Assembly (NCBI GenBank): GCA_015657535.1
Contig: JADHZB010001225.1
Span: 1,845 to 16,971 of the forward strand
Direction: 5' to 3'
Source: Nephromyces sp. MM_2019
Lineage: Eukaryota > Apicomplexa > Aconoidasida > Nephromycida
DNA: 15,127 bases
A program made the position numbers and the translations under genes. Under the pieces are notes generated by a model. That model was not told the DNA's origin and made no database searches. It worked only from the letters and a program-made list of their open reading frames with translations. Positions 1-9,314 of this stretch are shown piece by piece. The number at the start of each line of letters is the position of its first letter. Within the stretch, counting starts at the first letter, position 1.

Positions 1-2087
1 CCCCCCCCCTGGACAGTAGAATCGACAAAATCCATCTCTTTGGTGGTAGAAGCTGAGAAACTCTCACTCTTATCAGCTCTCTGAGTGTAGCTGTTGTTTG
101 GAGGTTTCTTCTCATCATAGATGGCTCTCAAGCAATACTCTGCCACACACGCATAAGCCGCGGGAATAAAGTAGGATATCCCCTTCGACATGAAGAAGCT
201 GTTAGCAGCTGGAGCAGCTGTTATGAGTATAAGGGGGGGTTGATACCTGTGTGAAACGTGGGTCCCTCTTCCCTTTTTCTTAGCAGGAGCAGAAACACCA
301 TCTTCATCTGTCTTTAGTCCAGCTTTCAGAGAGGAGCTCGAGCTCTTTGCTGGAGTGCTCTCTTCCACATCCTCACTGGCATCGCTACACTCTTCCTTAC
401 CTCTCTTGGAGAGCTGCAACTCACCCCCCCTGGAATCACTGGTGAGCTGAGGAAAGTGCCTCCACCCACCACCCCCCTCAGCTGTTTTCACTGGTGCCTG
501 TGTGTGCACAGTTCGAATGTCGCAAAAAGCCTTGAAGATGCTGCATAGCCATTCTGGGAGGTTCAAGTAGCCTGAAGAGAGAACGATAGACCCACAAGAA
601 TCGTAGGCTTCTTCAAAGACACGCCTAAACATAAACACTTCATCATTCACCGGAGGAGTGACGAAACCCGCCTGTATACACAGCTCAAGCTTACACACAC
701 GCCCAGAGAGACTAGATGGCCAAGGAGGTCGACCAATAGCATCTTCAATCGCCTTTGAGATTCTCTGATGAGTCTTCAGGGGGTTTAAAGCCCCCTTAAG
801 CTCACCGTGGTGGTAGTGTTCAGTTGCGAGCATGAATGTATCACCAGTGAAGGGGGGCCTCTCAGAATCGCTTCTTGTAGAGTAGTCTTGATACTGCTGA
901 CTAGCAGTACGCAGGGTAGGTAGCCTGGAAGTTGCGGAGTGTGTGTCGGCATCTCTGCTAGGAGAAGCATCCACGAGGAGGTTGGGAGGCTGAAAGCTGC
1001 TCTCATTAGCGTTTAACCGCTTCTCCTGCTTCTCATCCCCCTCCACTCCCTCCCTACCCATATCCCCCTTCCCCTCTTCCTCCCCCTTGCCCTCCTCCCC
1101 ATCAGCATAAAAACTACCAGAAGATTTAGAATGCTGAAGCTTCTCTTCCTCCCTCTTCTTCACATCCATTTCAGGGGTTTCCAGCCATTTCTTTGAGGAA
1201 GAAGAAAACACCTCTATCTTTCCAAATGCAGAAGAAACGTTGAGTTTCGCTTCTTTCGCAGCCTTTTCATTATCAAGTTGAGTAGAACAGACCCCCAACA
1301 GCTGAGGAGATGGAGATGGCGCTTTAGATACTCTCTCACCCTTTGCTTGGCTATCCTGATCGATAATCTCATCTTGCACACCCGAGCTTAACTCCAGGCT
1401 AGCATTCTCCCTCTCTTTTTGGTGCACAAACCCACTACAAGGGTGAAGTTTCCTACCTTCCTGAGGGGGGGGATTTTTAGGGCTCAAACTGGGAGGTGTA
1501 TATACATCCTCAACGCCAATCTCCTGCCAACCGCTAGAGCAAACTGTGAGGACGCTGCTAGTCCCTTCTTCTCGAGAGATCGCACGCACTACCCCCAACT
1601 TCTTAGAGGTTTCAGATGAGGCTGGAAATGCTCCACTCAAAAGCTCACCCCCCATACCACCATCAAGATTGGAGGAATCCATCTCTGGCGTGTTTCGCAT
1701 CTGTGTGTTTGCGTCGATAATTCGCTTAACTCTGGTTAGTGTGTTATCCAGCTGCAGACGTAGTAGCTTGTTGAAGAGAGTTGAGTTCTTTAAGGGGCTT
1801 GGGAAGAGTATGGAGTTTGAAGAAACCCCACAAGAACACGAGAAAACATCCTTTTTTGAAGTTTTTTTTGCTGAACTTTCGACCGTTTCCTCCTCTTCTT
1901 CATCTTCTGAGGAGGAATAGGTGAATGTACGATCTTCAGGCCAGTAAATGTTCCCCAATTTTGTATAAACAAAAGAGCAGGTCATGAAGCTGCTTATAAC
2001 TTTGCTTACGGCATCAGCAAATAGCTGTGACTTTACCATCATATAGCGATCCTGCCTGTTTGATAAGTAAGACGCCGAAAGATTCGC
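1..2087 (-). CDS. PGS1: PGS1 exon 2: C-terminal part of phosphatidylglycerophosphate synthase (partial, runs off left edge)
   Basis: The minus frame is open for 695 codons from the acceptor (TTCTTCAG, AG at 2089-2088) to the edge; I checked every codon for stops. It begins ANLSASYLSNRQDRY, which continues the GANxS...NRQDRY signature of eukaryotic PGS1. Counting from the ATG at 3296, a Ser/Glu/Asp/Lys-rich low-complexity segment fills about residues 215-545. Conserved sequence then returns: GYLNLPEWL at 667, matching the family's GYFN segment, and ITAAPAANSFF...SKGI...IPAAY ending at about 806. A second Ser/Lys/Glu-rich insertion separates these two blocks. Animal and fungal homologues have roughly 500-560 residues; this one already has at least 856. 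The second HxK motif should lie beyond position 1. By family, the enzyme makes phosphatidylglycerophosphate from CDP-diacylglycerol and glycerol-3-phosphate, the committed step to cardiolipin, normally in mitochondria. The run of nine C at positions 1-9 reads as Gly codons. Confidence 0.9.
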
Positions 2088-2813
2088 CTGAAGAAGAGAA
2101 AGTGAGAGAATCAAACAGGACAAGACATGGAGAGATCTGCTCGTTGGGGGGGTGGGGATATGGGGGGGGGGGTGTGGTGTGTGGATGCTGCTGTGCCTGG
2201 CTGCTTCCATGTAGACGATCTTGTGAGTGCAGTTTCTTATGCATGAAAGTGATTTGCAAAACAGGAATACACACCAAAGCCTACACGGACACACAAAAAC
2301 CGAGACTAAAAGAATATGCTGTAGATGAGGATCCCAAGAGAGAAGAAGGAGCAGCACGACAGAGTGAAAAAAACTGCAATTTCTCTTTAAAATAGTTGTG
2401 TGCAACTCTTACGAGCATACACAAGAGCAGGCAATAAGTAGCTTGCCTGTATAATAGAGAAAAGTACCAAAGAAAAGTGCAACTAACTCCCTCTTTTTCT
2501 CACATATGCGAGCAAACTCACACACACGGAGGAGAGAGCAAGCAACTCTCTCTTTCGTACACACACAAAAAACACGTAGTGGAAATGAAATCACTCTTTT
2601 ATTCTCTGTCACACATAAACGCACCCACATGAATAACTATTCCCCTCCCCCCTGTCCCTCATACATAGATTAATACATGAAACATCACATTTCTCTCTCC
2701 CCCCCCCCCCCCCCCGACTCTCCAACACACGCCAACAAACCACTTCCTCCCTCCACTAGCTCCTCATCTCCCCACACTCGCTCCCCAACCCCCCAAATTC
2801 ACCCCCCACTTAC
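2088..2813 (-). other. PGS1 intron (726 bases)
   Basis: On the minus strand the donor is GGG|GTAAGT (2813-2808) and the acceptor TTCTCTTCTTCAG|GCG (AG at 2089-2088). Both flanks are phase 0 and the joint restores ...IITG|ANLS..., the expected family sequence, so the boundaries are well supported. The sense strand is TG-rich (CA on the plus strand around 2510-2620). It also has a 17-base G run (C on plus, 2699-2715) about 95 bases after the donor, and long C runs (G on plus, 2146-2152 and 2162-2172) near the acceptor. I see no other gene inside it. Confidence 0.9.
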
Positions 2814-3296
2814 CCCTGTGATAATAGTAACATCATCAGCTATAAAAGCTTTCACGTGCATCACTCCAAACACTTCATTGATACGTTCTGGCAGAATGTA
2901 GTAAAGAAACCTATTAAGCAGAGGATTGTGGAAGAGGGAGATCTTCAGCCTACTGTGTGTGTCAAAGAGGGGGTGAATCACATCGAGCGAAGACTTGTAG
3001 TTTGGAGGCTCACTCCTGGACCCTCGCACACGATCAAAGAGTATATCTATCTTCAAGCCTTCAGGGTGATACTGGGGTTTCGCACACGCCTCTATGATTG
3101 ACTGTATAACATCTCCTGTTAAGCTATCTGTTCCAATATAAAGCGTAGAGAGTACTATTCTATGACTAACATTGGAGTACATCCCACAAAGTGTTTTGTA
3201 GAACTCAATGGGGCTGCGTAGGAAGGTGACTTGAGAGCCATCGAGGTGGAGGTTGACAAAGGAGTGGGGGAGTTGAGGGGGGAGGGGGGTCGGCAT
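2814..3296 (-). CDS. PGS1: PGS1 exon 1: N-terminal catalytic half of phosphatidylglycerophosphate synthase
   Basis: 161 codons from the ATG at 3296 to the donor. Recognisable family blocks, in order: a segment resembling the 'sPxEFY' helix (SPIEFYKTL), STLYIGTDSL, ILFDRVRGSR, SLFHNPLLN, ILPERINEVFGVMHVK and FIADDVTIITG. The HKD-type motif is H147-x-K149-x4-D154. The start is uncertain. The frame is open upstream back to a TAA at 3408-3410, with no earlier ATG. No AG acceptor occurs on the minus strand from that stop to 3231/3230. Either translation begins at 3296 with a short Pro-rich leader and no obvious mitochondrial presequence, or the pyrimidine-rich stretch is the end of an intron and the exon starts at 3229. 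The similarity of HLDGSQV to the family just before 'sPxEFY' favours the longer exon. Confidence 0.88.
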
Positions 3297-3360
3297 GATG
3301 AGGGTAGGGGGAGTGTATGGTTGTGCGCGTATTTCGTAGTTGAAAGGGGGTTGATACAGG

Positions 3361-3534
3361 TTTGATGGGGGGTTTTGAGAAGCCGATGGGGGTGTAATGG
3401 GTGGGGGTTATGGTGGGTACTCAGTATCCTGACCAGGGTTTGATGGGGGGTTTTGGGAAGCCGATGGGGGTGTAATGGGTGGGGGTTATGGTGGGTACTC
3501 AGTATCCTGACCAGGGTTTGATGGGGGGTTGAAA
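3361..3534. repeat. 78-base tandem repeat, about 2.2 copies
   Basis: Units start at 3361, 3439 and 3517 (TTTGATGGGG), exactly 78 bases apart. The first two are nearly identical and the third is cut short at about 3534. The array lies just upstream of the PGS1 exon 1 frame. The period is a multiple of three, so a frame stays open through it (TPHQTLVRILSTHHNPHP... on the minus strand), but that frame is not the PGS1 frame. I read it as a non-coding minisatellite. Confidence 0.9.
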
Positions 3535-3569
3535 AGTAGGTAGTCACTGCATAATCATGCCGTACTCAC

Positions 3570-3661
3570 TACGAACTAATCTTTCGATGGGCACTCGATC
3601 CCATATTCCCCCCTTTGATACTTCTAGGATGGAAGCTTGGCAGAATAGCTATCAACTTATC
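3570..3661 (-). CDS. Possible small minus-strand exon upstream of PGS1
   Basis: The minus strand shows a very good acceptor (pyrimidine-rich tract ending CGCCTACCAG, AG at 3663-3662) and a consensus donor GTGAGT at 3569-3564. Between them only one frame is open: 30 codons, DKLIAILPSFHP followed by a Gly/Ser/Arg-rich stretch. It could be a 5' exon of the PGS1 transcript, perhaps encoding a leader. However, its exit phase (2) does not match the alternative PGS1 acceptor at 3230, so the connection is unproven. Confidence 0.3.
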
Positions 3662-4137
3662 CTGGTAGGCGAGAGGATTGAATAGAAAGGGTAGAAGGAA
3701 GCCGTCAGCATACAGCACACTTAAACTCACTGTAATTTTTCCAAATACTTCCTCTCTTCAACAAATGAATCCAAAAGATAGATATATCTCTATCCTTCGA
3801 GCATCGAAGATGACTCCCTGCTAGCTCTCTCACACAATTTGCATTCACAACATGAGCAGATTAGAGCCTTAAGAGAGTCGCTTCAAACAAAAAAAAAGGT
3901 AGAAATACACACATATACACACGCGAACACACACATCAACACACACACGCCAAAATAGACACAAAAAAATCACCTCTTACAATGTAATACACACATAACA
4001 AGATGGAGCAAACAACATGCACAGCAGTTTGCAGGCGAAGCTAAAAACATGACATGCACTTCAACGTGTGTCAGGCGGACAAGAGTGTATCAGCGCCATA
4101 AGTAGCGCATTATGCGCATTTAATTGGCAGATTTCCG
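3662..4137. other. Region without a confident gene
   Basis: At 3720-3880 there are short open frames on both strands, including a minus-strand donor ACA|GTGAGT near 3734. No combination could be joined in phase with confidence. From 3900 to 4010 the plus strand is CA-rich. A perfect short inverted repeat, GCGCAT-T-ATGCGC, lies at 4105-4117. Confidence 0.5.
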
Positions 4138-4151
4138 GGTGTACGTACACC
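4138..4151. repeat. Palindrome GGTGTACGTACACC
   Basis: A perfect 14-base palindrome. The identical sequence recurs at 14210-14223, and shorter or centre-varied forms occur at 4677-4688, 5171-5178, 6202-6213, 8988-8997, 13180-13191 and 14884-14901. Function unknown; it could be a DNA-binding site or a dispersed repeat remnant. Confidence 0.85.
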
Positions 4152-4195
4152 TCCACCATAGAAACAGGTTAAACCTTCAAAGTGTGCTTCGATCT

Positions 4196-4254
4196 CGGCT
4201 AGCCGCCTAAAAAACCTGCAGGAGGAGCTCGAAGGGGGCTCCACCTCTGGCTAG
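4196..4254. other. GC-rich nested stem-loop element
   Basis: Outer arms CTAGCC (4199-4204) and GGCTAG (4249-4254) are complementary. Inside them AGGAGGAGC (4220-4228) pairs with GCTCCACCT (4238-4246) with one mismatch around a 9-base loop. A palindrome CGGCTAGCCG (4196-4205) overlaps the outer arm and could compete with it. No tRNA features (T-arm GTTCRA, CCA-side acceptor) are present. It could be a structured RNA, a terminator-like hairpin or a mobile-element end. Confidence 0.35.
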
Positions 4255-4345
4255 TCATTTTATACACGTGGGGGGTTAAGAGAGCTCCACCAAGGAGAAG
4301 CTTTTATCAGTGAGTTGTGGGTGGTTGTGTGTATGTTAAGTTCAG

Positions 4346-4403
4346 AGAGGAAGGCTTCGCTGTTATTGCTGAGGTAGAAAGAGGGGAGCGGGTTTCTGTG
4401 AGA
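4346..4403 (+). CDS. Possible plus-strand exon
   Basis: Bounded by an acceptor (GTTAAGTTCAG, AG at 4344-4345) and a strong donor AGA|GTAAGT (GT at 4404). The frame between reads EEGFAVIAEVERGERVSVR (19 codons, entering in phase 2 and leaving in phase 0). The residue mix is protein-like and the splice signals are good, but the segment is short and has no recognisable family. Confidence 0.3.
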
Positions 4404-4594
4404 GTAAGTATGGAAGATAACAAGGGTGGGGGGGGGGGGTTGGTCAGAAACAGTAATTCGTATGGGAGGAGCAGGGGGATATTTGGGGAAAACAGTTATT
4501 TCTACAAAAAAACAGTGAAAAAATCAAAAACCAGTTATTTATACGCAAGGCATAGTCAGCAGTAAAAGAAACTCACCCAAAGAATCAACGAAAA

Positions 4595-4744
4595 ATGACA
4601 AAATCTGAGATAAAGAGAGTAGAGGAGGGGATTCTGCAAGCTTTATACCTATCTAGGCTAGAAGTCTACTTTGAGGGTGTACATACACTTCATATAAAGA
4701 TTTTTTTTTGGGGTAAATGTTTCAATAGTAAGATATTTGCTTAG
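4595..4744 (+). CDS. Possible short ORF or exon, 49 codons, unknown
   Basis: ATG at 4595 opens a frame beginning MTKSEIKRVEEGILQALYL, then SRLEVYFEG, with an amphipathic-helix character, and ends at TAG 4742-4744. The frame is also open upstream from about 4562 (AVKETHPKNQRK). It may be an exon ending near the possible donor G|GTGTAC at 4677, where a GTGTACATACAC inverted repeat begins. The sequence after that point (TLHIKIFFWGKCF) looks less protein-like. No family recognised. Confidence 0.3.
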   Translation: MTKSEIKRVEEGILQALYLSRLEVYFEGVHTLHIKIFFWGKCFNSKIFA

Positions 4745-4961
4745 CGAGTTGTGTGTGTGCATACCTCTCTTGTATGCTTCTGGACCGAAAAATTACTGAA
4801 TGCTAACAAAGTGTGTGCTGCGCTTAGAAAAGAGCATGCAGACAACATAAAAATCCACACACACACCAACAGACTGAGGGAGCTATGTATCGTATGTACC
4901 GAAAGGTATACGGAGAGGGTACTAGAGTTATAAAAGTAAGGGGACACACACAAAAGCGTAG

Positions 4962-5275
4962 ACGACTGGAGGAAGGAGAAGATCTATAAAACTAAGGTGG
5001 CATACACATACACACAAAGCGATCACCAACAACATCACATATAGTCAGCTACTCATTTTTCCCAAATTCATACTTTTTCTTCAACAAAGCTGCGCATATT
5101 GCAATCTCACGGAGGATGAAGATTCATCTTCATCTTGTAATAAATGGATATATTCCACGAAAATGAGCGTGTGTACACCATACATAGAAATGAAAGAAAT
5201 GAAAATCTTCAAATGCAACATAAAATCACTACTTCCACTGCATAAACGCTGCATTTCACTACGATTTTGGCACTA
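4962..5275 (+). CDS. 104-codon open frame without an early ATG, unknown
   Basis: The frame after a TAG is open to TAG 5273-5275 but has no ATG until residue 68. It contains LLIFPKFILFLQQSCAYCN, then an acidic/Ser block (LTEDEDSSSSCNKW), then a basic C-terminus. If real it is an internal or terminal exon. In AT-rich DNA an open frame of this length can arise by chance, so support is weak. Confidence 0.2.
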
Positions 5276-5525
5276 GAAACGATAAAACAAAAGAATTGCG
5301 AAAAAATACACTTCAAAAAAGGCCGGCTAATGCATAAGCATACGCACACACACACTCTCAGGACAAAAGATCGTCGTGTGTGCGAAGTACCACCAGAGGG
5401 AAGAAAAAGCAAGAAAATTAAGAATCTCTTATACATTTATCTTCAATCAGCCAAAAAAATCATCTTCCTTATTCTTATATCTTATAAGGCAGATATTTCT
5501 TGCTTAGGGTTTCTTATTATTTCAG

Positions 5526-5611
5526 AAAACCCCCGTTTTTACTTCTATCTTACAAATGCTCCTATCAATCAAATCCAGCAAAATCTGGTATTTTCTACTT
5601 CTTCAAGCTAA
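5526..5611 (+). CDS. Possible terminal exon, plus strand
   Basis: A textbook acceptor (TTTCTTATTATTTCAG, AG at 5524-5525) is followed by a frame reading NPRFYFYLTNAPINQIQQN and ending in a Ser run and TAA at 5609-5611. With the other plus-strand candidates at 4346-5275 this may be the 3' end of a small spliced gene, but I could not link the pieces in phase. Confidence 0.25.
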
Positions 5612-6440
5612 AATGCGTAGGTGCTGTAGAAGAAGCATTTTTCACACGCATAAAAAGTGAGATTATGAAAAAATCCTTCACTATTACAGCAGCTTGTGTA
5701 ATGAAGAAAAAATAGCACAACGGATTCTATGAAGAAGCGATGAGAAAACAGAATAACAAAAATAACTAACCTTTGACGTTCTCTATATCTAGACGTCTGT
5801 AAAAGTGCACAGCATATGCACTTCTATGAGCCCTTTTGCTTATACACACACACTGGTAGATTTATAGATATACATGAAGGCAGAGAAAGAGAGGACGAGC
5901 GAGATACACACGCACGCACAGAGAGAGAGCAAGAGAGATAGACACACACATGCACACACAAGAGAGAGAGACAGAGATACACTCACAGGGAGATAAACAA
6001 AGATACACGCATACACAGATACACCTACACAACCACACACATATCTACACCTCATAGATAGAACTACAGCTCACGCGAACACCCACAAACAAAAACATAC
6101 GTATACACAAACGACTTTATACATATACTCAATCCTTATTTGTATATTCAGGCAGAATATGTAGGCTACAAAAAAGATCGATGGTTCCCTTGTATCAGAT
6201 AGTGTATGTACACCCCACCGAAGAAGAAGAATGTGGAAAAAAGTGCTGAAATAATGCGATGAGGTGCTTTATTGTTAATTCTTCATTTCTAAATGAAACT
6301 GGCGACGGAGTTTTCTTTCATTTCATCTGTTTGAGCTTTAATTTGATTGCTTTAACTTATTGATACCACGGTGGGCTCTAGGAAGACTTTTCTATGATTG
6401 CCTGTGAAGGAAACACACCGCTTTGTAGGTGTTTTTGTGT
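5612..6440. other. Region without a confident gene; CA-rich block
   Basis: 5612-5770 is AT-rich with a short plus-strand frame (VEEAFFTRIKSEIMKKS...) ending at 5715. 5840-6110 is CA/GA-rich on the plus strand. At 6202-6213 lies GTGTATGTACAC, a form of the recurrent palindrome. From 6240 to 6440 there is AT-rich unique sequence in which I see no exon. Confidence 0.5.
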
Positions 6441-6529
6441 GTGGGATATTCATCCTGTGATGGTGGGTGAAGCGATGCGCCAGTTGTGTGTGTAAAGGGG
6501 GTGTGTGCGGGGGGGCGTGTGTGTCTGCA

Positions 6530-6670
6530 GGGAAGTGTGTGTTGAGCATGTGTGTGCGTGTCTACAGGGAAGTGTGTGTTGAGCATGTGTGTGCGTGTCG
6601 AGGTTGTGTGTGTTGAGCATGTGTGTGCGTGTCGAGGTTGTGGGTGAGTGTGTTGAGCACGTGCATGCAT
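6530..6670. repeat. Degenerate tandem repeat with 34-40-base units, four copies
   Basis: The core GTTGAGCAYGTG recurs starting at 6541, 6578, 6612 and 6652, each followed by TG-rich spacer such as GTGTGCGTGTC. The spacing varies (37, 34, 40), so this is an old, drifting minisatellite. Confidence 0.75.
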
Positions 6671-6699
6671 GTTGAAGATACGCGCATGTGTGTGTGTGT

Positions 6700-6945
6700 G
6701 TATGTGAATTAGTGGATAACTTCTGTTCGCGTAAAAGTAGTGGGTTGCTGCATGTGTGAAGAAGGAGTGGATAGACACTGTGTGTCTATGTTCATAGATT
6801 GAGGATTGGCACTATGTGTGCGTTGAAGTAGAGGATAGAAGCTGTATATACGTGCATGAAAAAAGTAGGGCATAAATATTATGTGTGTGCAGAAGTAGTG
6901 GCTAGATACTACGTGTCTGCGTAAAGGTGGAGGATAAACGTTTCT
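6700..6945. repeat. Degenerate repeat built on 'AGTGGATA...TGTGTCTGCG'
   Basis: Variants of AAGTAGTGGATAGA...ACTRTGTGTGYG recur several times (near 6710, 6767, 6825 and 6893) at irregular spacing, separated by short TG runs. No coding frame follows the units. Confidence 0.5.
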
Positions 6946-7019
6946 TTAATGCATAAAATAGAGAAAAATCAATCTGGGCAAACAGTTGATACCCTACAGC
7001 TTTGACGCCCACAAAATTG

Positions 7020-7650
7020 TGCATATAATGCACGCACACACACACACGCAATGCACACACGGAGTCCGCACACACAATGCGCACACTGCACACACACACA
7101 ATACACACACACACACGCACCACTATATTAAGTGGAGGCATGCGCCACTACATGGCAGTTTATGCACGCAAATGCAGCACTACATAAAAATTCGCACGCG
7201 CATAAGAATTACAAAATAAGATTTCTCATACGCACAAATCACCATATAGAAATTTACACACACACACACGCACCACTATATTAAAAAGCTGCAAGCCTTT
7301 ACACACGCACCTTCCTACACACACTAACACGTGAGCCACCACAAAACCAACTGCACACCCTTCTACCCGTTCACACTCACCAAAAGACACCCTATCTACA
7401 CACACACAAATGCACAACCAGAAAACCATTTGTACACCCTCACAAGCACTTCCATTCCTCAACAGCACACGAGTATTTCGCAGTTTCTGTGCCCCAGGCA
7501 CACCACTAAAAGCAAACTCCCTGAGCGATGCGTTCAAAGTGTGCAATTGAGTTCACATACACCCGCCAACCACCCGACACACACACCCGCGAACCCACGC
7601 ACTAATACACACACACACACCCGCGAACCCACACGATAACACACACACAA
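7020..7650. repeat. CA-rich block with duplicated unit
   Basis: Long (CA)n on the plus strand. A 25-base stretch including CGCACCACTATATTAA is duplicated at about 7105-7132 and 7257-7284. Open frames here are His/Thr-rich products of CACACA and not convincing genes. 7650-8030 is mixed sequence with a short CA run and no supported gene. Confidence 0.6.
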
Positions 7651-8032
7651 GACACTATACTGAAAAGCCCCAAAAAATTGATGTGGTTGAGAGTCTCAGG
7701 AGCCATGGAAATTCCTCAGCAGCAAAGCTGCCTTTAATGCCTGATCTTCCACCCCCCCCTTCCCCAAGCTCTACGGCACTTTAAGTTTATCTTAAATACC
7801 ACGAAATGATTGCGAGTGGCGTTCACTTCTCAATATAATCTTCTCAGAAAATCACACACACACACACATTTTGCGAGACATGTTTTATATGAGGTTATTA
7901 CAAAGCATCTGCACCCACATACTCTCTATATGAAGTGTGCAATTGGGGAAGTAACCGCCTCCATTCAACGCCTTAGTATGTGTGTGCGAAAAAAGATGAT
8001 TTTCTATGGGCTAATTGGTGTATGTTAGGGGT

Positions 8033-8400
8033 GTGGAAAAGCACTACTATCCTCTGTTTAATGAGATATTTTGCTGGTAGTATGTGTGTGTGTATTGGGT
8101 AGGTTTGATGTGTGTTGAGGGTTTGTGGAAAAGCACTACTATCCTATGTTTAATGAGATATTTTGCTGGCAGTATATGTGTGTGTAGTTGGTAGGTTTGA
8201 GGTGTGTTGGGGGTATGTGGAAAAGAGCTACTATCCTATGTTTTATGCATTATTTTGCTGGTAGTATATGTGTGTGTAGTTGGTAGTTTTAGTATGTGTT
8301 GAGGATCTGTGGAAAAGCACTGCTACTCGCTGTTTGACGAGATATTTTGCTGGTAGTGCATGTGTGTGTGCCTGTGCTACTGGTAGTCTTGTAAGATTGT
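8033..8400. repeat. 92-base tandem repeat, four copies
   Basis: Units begin GTGGAAAAG at 8033, 8125, 8217 and 8309, exactly 92 bases apart. Each contains ACTACTATCCTATG, ATTTTGCTGGTAGT and a TG run. Copies differ at a modest number of positions while the period is constant, so indels are rare. The period is not a multiple of three and there is no through-going frame. Confidence 0.92.
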
Positions 8401-9300
8401 AGTTTGTGTGTAGTAGTCTTCTGTAATTTTAGTAATTTTTAAAAATATTAGCTGTGTGTACTTGCTGAGTAAATGAGTTTTGGCTGAGATTTTTCTGATC
8501 AATAGCTGAGCTTAAAAAGGATGCATATTATTACACAACACAAAATTTCAAGTGATATATTGTATATTTGAGCGTAAAAAACGCTGCAAAATGTCTATGT
8601 ATGTGTGTGTTTATCACCTCGTGTGTCTGTGAGCCTCACTGTGTGTGTTTCTATCTGAGTTTTGCTGCGCGTCCGTGCCAAAGTTACGGTGTGTCCCTCT
8701 GCCAATATTGCTGTGTGTGGGACACTGGGCATCACTTTGTTCCTCCACGTTAAAATCTGCCACCTAGCTTTATGCCTAGCTACTTTCTGTACAATCTTCA
8801 CACATGCACGTGCGTGTGCTCCCTCGCTTACTTTCTATTGCACGCCTAACCATCTGCTCATAGAGCCTCCGCTGCTGCGAAGTAGATGCGTATAGTCTAC
8901 AAGTTTTATGCTGTAATTTTTAGTTTTTTGCCTTTTCTGCTGCTCATTTAGGGAGGATATATAACCTTCAATCTACGAGCGCTGCAGTGTACGTACAGCC
9001 TGCCCCAAAGCTTAATGTTTTTACGATTTTTAGCATTTTAAAAAGTCTACGGAAAACATGTTTGTTCGATATTTCTGAGGCATTGCTGTTACTTATATTC
9101 GTTTGTGTATGTGTGTGTGTGCTTTTTTTGATGAAAAAGACACATACCAACCTGCACATACACACGAGATATGTGTGTGTACTAGATAAACTACATGCTG
9201 CGGAATTTATGCTTACTATAACTAGGTTGAAAAGCTTGTAATTGCTTGGTGTAGGCGATATTGTGTTGAAGATATGCTATGGGCGATAGCTGGTTTGTGT
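8401..9300. other. Region without a confident gene
   Basis: Mixed AT-rich and TG-rich sequence. 8570-8890 has overlapping open frames on both strands without convincing splice context. At 8988-9101 the plus strand reads YVQPAPKLNVFTIFSILKS... and the minus strand KMLKIVKTLSFGAGCTYTAAL. Either might be an exon and neither is supported further. TGTACGTACA, a form of the recurrent palindrome, lies at 8988-8997. Confidence 0.5.
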
Positions 9301-9314
9301 GTGTGTGTAAATTT

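Noticed and set aside
1546..1920. Plus-strand 124-codon open frame
   Set aside because: It lies antisense to the long PGS1 exon, whose conserved blocks on both sides fix the coding strand.
3155..3547. Minus-strand 130-codon frame through the 78-base repeat
   Set aside because: It overlaps PGS1 exon 1 in another frame; its length comes from a repeat that is a multiple of three.
4090..4260. A tRNA gene in the structured region
   Set aside because: No cloverleaf, T-loop or box A/B pattern can be drawn.
6352..6778. His-rich minus-strand open frames
   Set aside because: They translate CACAC repeats and degenerate arrays and have no non-repetitive protein-like part.
8968..9093. Minus-strand IVKTLSFGAGCTYTAAL resembling an RCC1 repeat
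   Set aside because: The key His is replaced by Tyr, no Gly-x-x-Trp-Gly partner follows after the stop, and there is only one match.
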